This document shows, one piece after another, positions 7,071 to 13,823 of a stretch of DNA of 15,279 nt. A program made the position numbers and the translations under genes. Source of the DNA: Clostridia bacterium (GTDB lineage: Bacteria; Bacillota; Clostridia; Christensenellales; UBA1242); the NCBI GenBank assembly GCA_028702545.1, contig JAQVOQ010000020.1:1-15279 (forward strand), given 5' to 3'. The notes under the pieces are model-generated. The model ran no database searches. It was not told the DNA's origin and was given only the letters and a program-made list of their open reading frames with translations. The first letter of the stretch is position 1. Every line of letters starts with the position of its first letter.

Positions 7071-7421
7071 GTGGATAGCAGTATAGAAAAAAAGATGTTA
7101 CTAGATGAGAAAAAACAGCGTGATATTAACTACTATATGCCAGAAAAAAATGTACTAGAGGATTTAGCAAATTTTTTTAGTATTTTTGCAGATGCTACTA
7201 GAATTAAAATTTTAAGTGCATTATCGGTTAGCGAAATGTGCGTAAACGACATTGCAAGCGTATTAGAGTTAAATCAAACAACGGTGAGTCATCAACTAAA
7301 AAGTCTTAAAACTGTTGGGGCAGTAAAATATAGACGAGATGGCAAAATAATTTTTTATTCAATTGCTGACAACGTTATAAACGATTGTTTGTTAAACGGA
7401 GTAAATTATTTATATAATTAA
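7071..7421 (+). CDS. ArsR/SmtB-family winged-helix transcriptional regulator
   Basis: ArsR-family proteins are dimeric repressors that leave DNA when they bind metal ions or other signals. The 116 residues contain FSIFADATRIKILSAL (about 36-51), the alpha-3 segment SEMCVND (54-60), the recognition helix QTTVSHQLKSLK (69-80) and the wing RRDGKIIFY (88-96). C57 sits where many arsenic or cadmium sensors have the first Cys of a CxC pair, but the second Cys is replaced by N59. The C-terminal helix holds C106 and lacks the histidine pairs of zinc sensors, so the signal is uncertain. The start is GTG with GGGGG 9 nt upstream; no ATG is suitably placed. It is divergent from the small Cys/Gly-rich membrane protein and followed by a terminator, so it forms a single-gene unit, probably autoregulated. 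Confidence 0.9.
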   Translation: MDSSIEKKMLLDEKKQRDINYYMPEKNVLEDLANFFSIFADATRIKILSALSVSEMCVNDIASVLELNQTTVSHQLKSLKTVGAVKYRRDGKIIFYSIADNVINDCLLNGVNYLYN

Positions 7422-7436
7422 AAATTAGTAAAATAC

Positions 7437-7463
7437 AAAAAAACAGCTTAATGCTGTTTTTTT
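7437..7463 (+). terminator. Intrinsic terminator after the ArsR-type gene
   Basis: ACAGC/GCTGT, extended by A-run and T-run pairing, has a TTAAT loop and ends in seven Ts, 15 bp after the stop codon. Confidence 0.8.
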
Positions 7464-7503
7464 AAGTTTAAATTCAAAAAAAATGTGCAAATTTATTAAA
7501 ATT

Positions 7504-7513
7504 GTGCTAAAAT
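7504..7513 (+). promoter_or_regulatory. Extended -10 promoter of asnS
   Basis: GTGCTAAAAT contains TG-n-TAAAAT (7505-7513), an extended -10 element that can work with a poor -35; only a weak TGTGCA lies 18 nt upstream. Only 78 bp separate the previous terminator from the asnS ATG. That leaves no room for a T-box leader, the usual control of such synthetase genes in Bacillota. Confidence 0.5.
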
Positions 7514-7541
7514 TAATTAGCAAATTATTAGAGGTTTTAAT

Positions 7542-8951
7542 ATGAAGAGAACGACAATTAAAGAACTTTTTGAAAATTTCAAAGATTACGAAAAAAAGAG
7601 TATTACTGTTGCAGGTTGGATAAAAACTGTTAGGCTAAGCAAAACTTTTGGTTTTATTGAACTAAATGATGGTAGCCAATTTTCTAATGTGCAAATAGTT
7701 TTTGATGAGCAAGACTTAGCAAATTATAAAGAGATAGAAAAAACAAAACTAGGCAGTGCCTTAGTTGTTGAGGGACGCATCGTGTTAACTCCACAAAACG
7801 CACAAGCTTTTGAGATAAAAGCTACGAGAATTTTTGTTGAAGGAACAAGCGAAGATGATTTTCCACTTCAAAAAAAGCGTCACTCACTAGAATTCTTGCG
7901 TGAGATTGCTTACCTAAGGCCTAGAACAAATTTGTTTAGAGCAATTTTTAGAGTAAGAAGTGAAGCTAGTTTTGCTATTCATAAGTTTTTTAATGAGCGT
8001 AGGTTTGTTTATGTACATACGCCAATTATTACAGGAAGTGACGCAGAAGGCGCGGGAGAGATGTTTAGAGTGTCAACGCTTGACCCGTACAATCCACCAA
8101 AAACTGAAGAAGGTAAAATTGATTATAAACAAGACTTTTTTGGAAAAGAAAGCAATCTTACAGTAAGTGGCCAATTAAATGTAGAAACTTTTGCAATGGC
8201 ATATTCAAATGTTTATACCTTTGGGCCAACTTTTAGAGCGGAAAAATCAAACACTTCTCGCCATGCGGCAGAATTTTGGATGTTAGAACCTGAAATTGTG
8301 TTCGCCGATCTTAACGACAATATGCAACTAGCCGAAGATATGCTAAAATATCTAATTAATTATCTTTTAACAAACTGCCCTGAAGAAATGCAATTTTTTG
8401 ATAAATTTGTTGAACAAGGTTTAATAGAAAAATTAACAAAACTAGTTAGTAGCGAATTTAAACATATAACTTATACTGAGGCTATTGAATTATTAGAGCG
8501 TGATATTAAAGCGGGCACAGCTCCTAAGTTTGAATATCCAGTTAAATGGGGCATTGATATGCAGAGCGAGCATGAGCGTTATTTAACTGAAAAAGTTCTT
8601 AATGCTCCAGTATTTGTAACAGATTATCCAAAGGATATTAAAGCCTTTTATATGCGCATGAATGACGACAATAAAACCGTTGCCGCAATGGATATGCTAG
8701 TGCCAGGAGTTGGCGAAATGATAGGCGGTTCGCAAAGGGAAGAAAGATTAGAAAAGCTAGAAAAAAGAATTGCTGAAAAGGGCTTAAACAAAGAAGAATA
8801 TTGGTGGTATTTAAACTTGCGTCGCTACGGCTCAGCAACTCACTCAGGTTATGGGCTAGGTTTTGATAGATTTTTAATGTATGTTACAGGCGTAACAAAT
8901 ATTAGAGATACTCAACCTTTTCCACGCACCACAAAGAATTTGGATTATTAA
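7542..8951 (+). CDS. asnS: Asparagine--tRNA ligase
   Basis: AsnRS is a class IIb aminoacyl-tRNA synthetase that charges tRNA(Asn) with asparagine in the cytoplasm. The 469 residues match the longer bacterial form. An N-terminal OB-fold anticodon-binding domain (about 18-100) is followed by the catalytic core. Motif 1 lies around 120-160 with PIITGSDAEGAGEMF at 161-175. Motif 2 includes FRAEKSNTSRHAAEF (221-235), and motif 3 GYGLGFDRF (436-444) precedes NIRDTQPFPR (453-462). The NIRD and PFPR signature distinguishes AsnRS from AspRS, whose equivalent region differs. GAGGT stands 6 nt before the ATG. The gene is flanked by terminators on both sides and is a single-gene unit. Its presence suggests direct Asn-tRNA charging, though the amidotransferase route could also exist elsewhere in the genome. 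Confidence 0.97.
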   Translation: MKRTTIKELFENFKDYEKKSITVAGWIKTVRLSKTFGFIELNDGSQFSNVQIVFDEQDLANYKEIEKTKLGSALVVEGRIVLTPQNAQAFEIKATRIFVEGTSEDDFPLQKKRHSLEFLREIAYLRPRTNLFRAIFRVRSEASFAIHKFFNERRFVYVHTPIITGSDAEGAGEMFRVSTLDPYNPPKTEEGKIDYKQDFFGKESNLTVSGQLNVETFAMAYSNVYTFGPTFRAEKSNTSRHAAEFWMLEPEIVFADLNDNMQLAEDMLKYLINYLLTNCPEEMQFFDKFVEQGLIEKLTKLVSSEFKHITYTEAIELLERDIKAGTAPKFEYPVKWGIDMQSEHERYLTEKVLNAPVFVTDYPKDIKAFYMRMNDDNKTVAAMDMLVPGVGEMIGGSQREERLEKLEKRIAEKGLNKEEYWWYLNLRRYGSATHSGYGLGFDRFLMYVTGVTNIRDTQPFPRTTKNLDY

Positions 8952-8958
8952 AATTATC

Positions 8959-8991
8959 AAAAACCAGCATTTATTTTGAATGCTGGTTTTT
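8959..8991 (+). terminator. Intrinsic terminator after asnS
   Basis: A 12-bp stem AAAACCAGCATT/AATGCTGGTTTT with a 7-nt loop is followed by Ts, 8 bp past the asnS stop. The A-run on the left is short, so it acts mainly on the plus strand. Confidence 0.85.
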
Positions 8992-8994
8992 GTT

Positions 8995-9022
8995 TTGTCT
9001 TTTACAACATTTTGTATATAAT
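8995..9022 (+). promoter_or_regulatory. Promoter of uvrC placed for a leaderless mRNA
   Basis: TTGTCT (8995-9000), a 16-nt spacer and perfect TATAAT (9017-9022) are followed by only six bases before the uvrC ATG at 9029. The usual initiation distance puts the transcript start on or beside the A of the ATG. No Shine-Dalgarno sequence lies between. Confidence 0.5.
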
Positions 9023-9028
9023 AAAGTT

Positions 9029-10849
9029 ATGAATATAATTGTTGGTGAAAAATTAAAAAAATTACCTATTGCAAGCGGTGTTTATCTTATGAAAAACGCA
9101 AGCGGTAAAATAATATATATTGGTAAAGCGAAGATACTTAAAAACAGGGTATCAAGTTATTTTGTTGGCGAGAAAAAGGATATGAAAACGAGTTTACTAG
9201 TGCAAAATGTTTGTGATTTTGACTATATTGTCACGAGTAGCGAGTTAGACGCTTTGATACTTGAAAACAATCTTATTAAAAAACATCAACCGCACTTTAA
9301 CATTCTACTTAAAGACGGCAAAAACTATCCTTACATCAAGTTGACTACGAAAGATGACTTTCCAAAAGTAGAAGTTGTAAGAAAGATTAAAAAAGATGGT
9401 TCAAAATATTTTGGACCTTATTTTGCAGGAGTTAGACCTGAGGATTTGATTGAAACGATGAATTATGCTTATGCAATTAGAACTTGCAATCTTAACTTAA
9501 ACGATGGAAGGCACACTAAGCGCGAGTGCCTAAATTATGCACTAGGTTTATGCACGGCTCCTTGCACGGGTAGAATTGATAAAGCAAAATATGCTATTTA
9601 TGTAAACGGTGCAATAAACTTTTTGAACGGCAAAACAGATGAGATAGAAAAAATTTTAACGCTTAAAATGGAAAATGCTGCAAGATTAGAAAAATTTGAA
9701 ACAGCAATAAAGTTAAGAGAAAAATTAAAGACGCTAGATCGCTTAAAACAAAGATTTACAACACAATTTACAAATTTAATAAATATAGATATCATAGGTT
9801 ATTACAATAACGGTATAAGTATTAGCGTTGCAACTCTTATTATTCGCGGCGGCAAAATGCTTGGTTGCGATACTATTAATTTGGGCGAAGGCGCAGGTAG
9901 TATTGATGAGGTTTTATCAAGCTTTGTTAGCCAATATTATAGTAAAAACATCTTTATTCCCGATGAAATTGTGTTAGCGAAAGAGCTTGTTGACAAAGCA
10001 GTTTTAGAGGATTGGTTGAGTGGATTAAAGGACAAAAAAGTTAATTTAACAAAGCCTATAAAAGGCATAAAAAGCAAATTACTTGGTTTAGCCGAAGAAA
10101 ACGCAAAAGAATATTTAATACGCTCTACAAAAACTATAGAGTTAAAAAAGCAAAGAACATTTGGAGCGTTAGATTTATTAAAAGAGAAATTGCAACTAAA
10201 TAATACGCCATACAGAATAGAATGTTACGACATTAGTAATATAAGTGGCACGGATAAAGTTGCAAGCATGGTCGTGTTTATTAATGGCGAAAAGGCAACT
10301 AGCCATTATCGTAAATTTAAAATTAAAACAGTAGAAGGCACTAATGATTTTGCCAGCATGGAAGAGGTATTAAGAAGAAGGTTTTTAAAACTCTCAGATG
10401 CTGATGATAGTTTTAGCAGTTTACCTGATTTAGTAGTAGTAGACGGCGGAAAAGGGCAACTCTCATCAGCACAAAAAGCGATTGCGAGTGTAGGCAACTT
10501 TAAAACTCAACTTATTAGCCTTGCAAAGCGTGAAGAAGAAGTGTTTAAAGAAGGTATAGCGGAGTCTTATATATTGCCTAAAACTAGTTATGGTTTGCAA
10601 TTGTTGCAAAGATTAAGAGATGAGGCTCATAGGTTTGCAATAACTTATCATCGCACGCTAAGGGACAAAAAAGTAAACAGTGTGTTAGACAAAATTGAAG
10701 GAATAGGACCTAAAAAACGCGTTCAACTATTAAAATATTTTAAGAGCATAAAAAATTTGAGCGCATCTAGCGTTGAAGAGATAACTAAAGTTAAAGGTAT
10801 AAATAAAGAGCTTGCTATTAAAATACTACAATTTTTAGACGACAATTAA
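9029..10849 (+). CDS. uvrC: UvrABC excinuclease subunit C
   Basis: UvrC makes both incisions around a DNA lesion in nucleotide excision repair, after UvrA and UvrB find and verify damage. In 606 residues all domains are visible. The GIY-YIG nuclease (3-prime cut) has SGVYL at 16-20 and YIGKAKILKNR at 30-40. Four cysteines, C153, C167, C175 and C179, have the spacing of the known iron-sulfur site. The UVR motif that binds UvrB is near 217-240. The RNase H-like nuclease (5-prime cut) has D401, D472 in VVVDGGKGQL and H534. A double helix-hairpin-helix DNA-binding end spans about 550-604. The ATG at 9029 gives the conserved start; an in-frame TTG at 8990 lies in the asnS terminator and is rejected. 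There is no clear ribosome site. The gene heads the uvrC-murB-PHP-whiA-dnaE order typical of Clostridia. Confidence 0.97.
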   Translation: MNIIVGEKLKKLPIASGVYLMKNASGKIIYIGKAKILKNRVSSYFVGEKKDMKTSLLVQNVCDFDYIVTSSELDALILENNLIKKHQPHFNILLKDGKNYPYIKLTTKDDFPKVEVVRKIKKDGSKYFGPYFAGVRPEDLIETMNYAYAIRTCNLNLNDGRHTKRECLNYALGLCTAPCTGRIDKAKYAIYVNGAINFLNGKTDEIEKILTLKMENAARLEKFETAIKLREKLKTLDRLKQRFTTQFTNLINIDIIGYYNNGISISVATLIIRGGKMLGCDTINLGEGAGSIDEVLSSFVSQYYSKNIFIPDEIVLAKELVDKAVLEDWLSGLKDKKVNLTKPIKGIKSKLLGLAEENAKEYLIRSTKTIELKKQRTFGALDLLKEKLQLNNTPYRIECYDISNISGTDKVASMVVFINGEKATSHYRKFKIKTVEGTNDFASMEEVLRRRFLKLSDADDSFSSLPDLVVVDGGKGQLSSAQKAIASVGNFKTQLISLAKREEEVFKEGIAESYILPKTSYGLQLLQRLRDEAHRFAITYHRTLRDKKVNSVLDKIEGIGPKKRVQLLKYFKSIKNLSASSVEEITKVKGINKELAIKILQFLDDN

Positions 10850-10855
10850 AGCATT

Positions 10856-10916
10856 AAAAAAGCCTCCTAAGCATACAAATATAATACAAATATTTGTTCT
10901 AGGGAGGCATTTTTTT
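10856..10916 (+). terminator. Terminator-like hairpin after uvrC that sequesters the next gene's Shine-Dalgarno
   Basis: GCCTCC (10862-10867) pairs with GGAGGC (10903-10908), helped by flanking A-run and T-run pairing, and the right arm ends in seven Ts (10910-10916). The GGGAGG in the right arm is the Shine-Dalgarno of the gene starting at TTG 10915. Transcription from uvrC would therefore tend to stop, and any read-through would have the ribosome site paired. The loop (about 35 nt) contains TATAAT (10880-10885), two ATACAAATAT repeats (10873-10882 and 10884-10893), and an inner stem ACAAATA/TATTTGT. A transcript started from that TATAAT would lack the left arm; no good -35 was found for it. 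Confidence 0.65.
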
Positions 10917-12048
10917 GTTAGTAAAAAAAACTTATAAAACGATAATTACAGCACTTTTAGTGTTATATATAATTTTTATTCCTATTTTTATTTTTCCTGC
11001 GTTTATTTTGCAAGCAGACTTTATCAACAGACAAAATACTGTTGATTATTATGGCGTACTAGAGCTTTGGAATGTAGACACTTTTGAAGGTGGCAGTATT
11101 GGCAGGGCTAATTGGCTTGAGGCTAGGAGCATTGAGTTTGAGCGTGCTAATCCTGGGGCTTTTGTTATCGTTCGCAATATGACTGAGGAGCAAGCCATAT
11201 TAAACTTGGAAAACGGAAATAAGCCGAGTTTAATTTCTTATGGTATCGGCTTTGGAAGCATTATAGCAAATAATTTAACAAATTATACTGGACTAGTTCA
11301 AGTAAGGGACGATTTATTAAAAGGTGGAATGCTAAATGATACTTTGCTTGCAGTGCCTTTTATTTTAGGTGGATATGCTTTAATAGGCAACGAATATTTT
11401 ATGGAAAAAGCATCTACCGAAAATGATTATAATTTGCTAGAAGATGTGTTTAATTTTATGACTAAGGAAAATAAACAAAACATATATTCGCTAACTTTTG
11501 GCGGCAATATGGGCTATAACGCACCTCTTGCACTTGCCCTAAATACAAGTATGGTAGCGGGTGAAAACGCAATAGATGAACAAGCACTAACGCTAAACTC
11601 GTATGACGCATATGTAAATTATGTAGAAAATAATGCTAGTGTTTTGTTAGGCACTCAAAGGGATGTTTATAGGTGCAAAAATCGCGAGTCAAATAATAAT
11701 ATGGAACCCAATGTATACGAGTTTTTAGGCGGATTTTCTGACCTTGTGCAATATATAAGCATATTTGAAACAGATAACCAAACAAAATATATGTGCGAGC
11801 GTTTTATTGAGTATTTAACTAGTGAAGAGGTACAAAAAACGCTTAGTAGAATTAATATGTTTAGCGTTTTAGACTTAAAAATTTATTCCGATGTTTTTTA
11901 TAGAGAGTGGGAAAAAGTGCTAGCAGAGCCTTTAAAAACTTTTAATGTATTTTTGCATAAGGAAAATATTAAAGACAAAATTAACACCTCTTTAAATGCA
12001 TTAAAAGGCAGTGATGAGGCAAGAAAAAAAATAAACGATTGGTTTTAG
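10915..12048 (+). CDS. Membrane-anchored solute-binding-protein-like protein
   Basis: This 377-residue protein has one N-terminal hydrophobic anchor (about 9-34) after a basic start, then an extracellular domain. GVLELWNVDTFEGG (47-60) followed by RSIEFERANPGAFVIVRN (71-88) resembles the start of type-1 extracellular solute-binding proteins of ABC transporters, which bind sugars or peptides. The later AVPFILGGYALIGN stretch and the C-terminal YLTSEEVQKTL also fit that fold. There is no lipobox cysteine, so it is not a typical lipoprotein, and no permease or ATPase gene is nearby. It is shorter than most family members (400-450). The start is TTG, 7 nt after AGGGAGG that lies in a hairpin. It sits between uvrC and murB, 37 bp before murB, suggesting co-expression with cell-wall synthesis. 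The ligand is unknown, and it may be a sensor or envelope factor, not a transport component. Confidence 0.7.
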   Translation: MLVKKTYKTIITALLVLYIIFIPIFIFPAFILQADFINRQNTVDYYGVLELWNVDTFEGGSIGRANWLEARSIEFERANPGAFVIVRNMTEEQAILNLENGNKPSLISYGIGFGSIIANNLTNYTGLVQVRDDLLKGGMLNDTLLAVPFILGGYALIGNEYFMEKASTENDYNLLEDVFNFMTKENKQNIYSLTFGGNMGYNAPLALALNTSMVAGENAIDEQALTLNSYDAYVNYVENNASVLLGTQRDVYRCKNRESNNNMEPNVYEFLGGFSDLVQYISIFETDNQTKYMCERFIEYLTSEEVQKTLSRINMFSVLDLKIYSDVFYREWEKVLAEPLKTFNVFLHKENIKDKINTSLNALKGSDEARKKINDWF

Positions 12049-12085
12049 TTAAAATTACTTTGTAAAAATTAGTTAGTGGGGTAAA

Positions 12086-13009
12086 ATGATTATGAACAAA
12101 AAAATAGCCAATGCTATAAAAAGTTTAAAACAAGTAAGTTTAACGCGTAAAATTGCTTTTAATGAGCCTCTAAAGCATCACACTTCTTTTAAAATAGGTG
12201 GAGAGTGTTTAGCGTTAATAGAGCCTGTGAGTGAGCAAGAGTTATTGACAGTAATTCGTCTTTTAACAAAACTAAGAGTAAAATTTTTTGTAATAGGTAA
12301 TGGTACAAATTTATTAGTTAAAGATGTGCCGCTAAAAATATTTATAATTAAATTAAGTAAAAATTTTGCAAATATTGAAGTTGAAGGAAACACGCTTAAA
12401 GCCCTTGCAGGAACGAGTTTAGTTGATGCTTGCAAAACTGCAGCAGATAATAGTTTAAGTGGCTTAGAATGGAGTTTTGGCATACCAGGCACGATAGGTG
12501 GAGCAGTTTTTATGAATGCTGGTGCTTACGGCGGTCAAATGAGCGACTGTGTTAAAAGTGTAAAATTTTATAATGGCAAAAAGGTTATAGAACTTTCTAA
12601 TAATAAGTTAAAATATGCTTATAGAAACAGCTTGTTTAAACATCATAAACATTATGTTATAATAAGTGCAACGCTCGCACTAAAAGAGGGCGTTAAGGAA
12701 GATATTAAAGCGTTAGCAGAGCAAAACTTTAAAAAAAGAAAAGATAATCATCCACTAAATTATCCAAGTGCGGGAAGTGTTTTTAAAAGGCACAAAAAAT
12801 TGATTGCAAGTAAAGCCATCGATGAACTTAACCTAAAAGGTTACAAAATAGGTGGTGCGGAAGTAAGTCAAAAGCACGCAGGGTTTATAATAAATAAAGG
12901 TAATGCAACGAGTAGGGATGTTTTGCAACTCGTAAAATATATAAAAAAATGTGTTTATAAAAAACATAGGGTAAAGTTACAGTTAGAAGTAAAAATACTA
13001 GGAGATTAA
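12086..13009 (+). CDS. murB: UDP-N-acetylenolpyruvoylglucosamine reductase (MurB)
   Basis: MurB is an FAD enzyme that reduces UDP-GlcNAc-enolpyruvate with NADPH to UDP-MurNAc, the substrate of MurC encoded at the left of this window. The 307 residues suit the shorter type II form. Visible are HHTSFKIGGE (31-40), the FAD-binding GNGTNLLV (71-78), FGIPGTIGGAVFMNAGAYGG (131-150) and the YRNS loop with R180. PSAGSVFKR has the catalytic serine S231, and a C-terminal glutamate is E301. The start is ambiguous: ATG at 12086 and in-frame ATG at 12092 lie 4 and 10 nt after the weak ribosome site GTGGGG. The stop is 1 nt before the PHP gene, whose GGAG lies within the end of murB, so the two are translationally linked. 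The upstream solute-binding-like gene is probably in the same transcript. Confidence 0.95.
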   Translation: MIMNKKIANAIKSLKQVSLTRKIAFNEPLKHHTSFKIGGECLALIEPVSEQELLTVIRLLTKLRVKFFVIGNGTNLLVKDVPLKIFIIKLSKNFANIEVEGNTLKALAGTSLVDACKTAADNSLSGLEWSFGIPGTIGGAVFMNAGAYGGQMSDCVKSVKFYNGKKVIELSNNKLKYAYRNSLFKHHKHYVIISATLALKEGVKEDIKALAEQNFKKRKDNHPLNYPSAGSVFKRHKKLIASKAIDELNLKGYKIGGAEVSQKHAGFIINKGNATSRDVLQLVKYIKKCVYKKHRVKLQLEVKILGD

Positions 13010-13010
13010 T

Positions 13011-13760
13011 ATGAAGATATACGCAGATTATCATACGCATACGATATACAGTCATGGCACGGGCAAAATTGAAGACAACGCTAGAGTTGCAAGCGAAAAA
13101 GGTCTAAAAGAGATTGCAATAACCGATCACGGATTTAATCATCAATTATATAATGTGATGAGAAAAGATATTCCGCTAATGCGCAGGCAAATTGAAGAAT
13201 TAAAAGATAAATATAATGTTAAAATTTTGCTTGGCGTTGAGGCTAATTTGATATCAAGTGAAGGCGACATTGATGTAGAGCACAAAGATGAAGAAAAATT
13301 AGACATTATTTTAATGGGTTTTCATAAAAGAGTTTTTGCAAAAAGATTAAAAGATAGATTTGGCTTTTTTATACCAAACTTTTTTGCAAAAATATTTGGT
13401 TACAGCAAAAAAAGAATAGATATTAATACTCAGGCTTACTTAAAAGCGATAGAAAAAAACAATATAGATATTATAACGCATTTAGGTTATGGAATGGAAG
13501 TTGACGCTGTTAAAATTGCTAAGAGTTGCAAAGAGCATAATGTTTATTTGGAGTTAAATGGCAAACGCATTTTGTTTAAAGAATGTGAAATGCAAAAGAT
13601 TATAGATACCGGCGTTACATTTATTATAAGTTCGGATGCTCATAGGCCGAGTAGAGTAGGTGAATGCCCGTTAGGCATAAGCTACGTGCTAAAATATAAT
13701 ATTCCAATAGAGCAAATTGCAAATATAAATAAAATTACTGCTTTTAAAAAACATAATTGA
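13011..13760 (+). CDS. PHP-domain metal-dependent phosphoesterase (YcdX-like)
   Basis: PHP-domain proteins are metal-dependent phosphatases or phosphoesterases; this small stand-alone form resembles YcdX and histidinol-phosphatase-like enzymes. The 249 residues show the metal ligands in order: HxH at H8 and H10 with H15, D39-H40 (ITDHG), E77 (GVEAN), H105, H157 and DAH at D209/H211. All the expected sites are present, so it is likely active, but the substrate is not known. A basic, aromatic insert at about 106-135 lies between H105 and H157. The gene starts 1 nt after murB with GGAG 6 nt before the ATG, giving tight coupling. A PHP gene between murB and whiA is common in Clostridia. HisK-type histidinol phosphatase is possible, but no his gene is nearby. 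Confidence 0.88.
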   Translation: MKIYADYHTHTIYSHGTGKIEDNARVASEKGLKEIAITDHGFNHQLYNVMRKDIPLMRRQIEELKDKYNVKILLGVEANLISSEGDIDVEHKDEEKLDIILMGFHKRVFAKRLKDRFGFFIPNFFAKIFGYSKKRIDINTQAYLKAIEKNNIDIITHLGYGMEVDAVKIAKSCKEHNVYLELNGKRILFKECEMQKIIDTGVTFIISSDAHRPSRVGECPLGISYVLKYNIPIEQIANINKITAFKKHN

Positions 13761-13789
13761 TTAATAAAATTTTAAACTTATGATATAAT
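13761..13789 (+). promoter_or_regulatory. Extended -10 promoter of whiA
   Basis: TTAATA (13761-13766), a 17-nt spacer and TATAAT (13784-13789) preceded by TGA form an extended -10 promoter (TGATATAAT). It lies about 35 bp before the whiA start and implies that whiA and dnaE can be transcribed separately from murB and the PHP gene. No terminator was seen after the PHP gene. Confidence 0.6.
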
Positions 13790-13823
13790 TGATTTAAATT
13801 ACAAAAGGAAAGGTGTAATATTT

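Noticed and set aside
7464..7541. Possible T-box leader before asnS.
   Set aside because: The spacer is only 78 bp with no specifier or antiterminator structure.
12178..12492. Minus-strand ORF of 104 codons within murB.
   Set aside because: Shadow of the conserved murB frame; no supporting signals.
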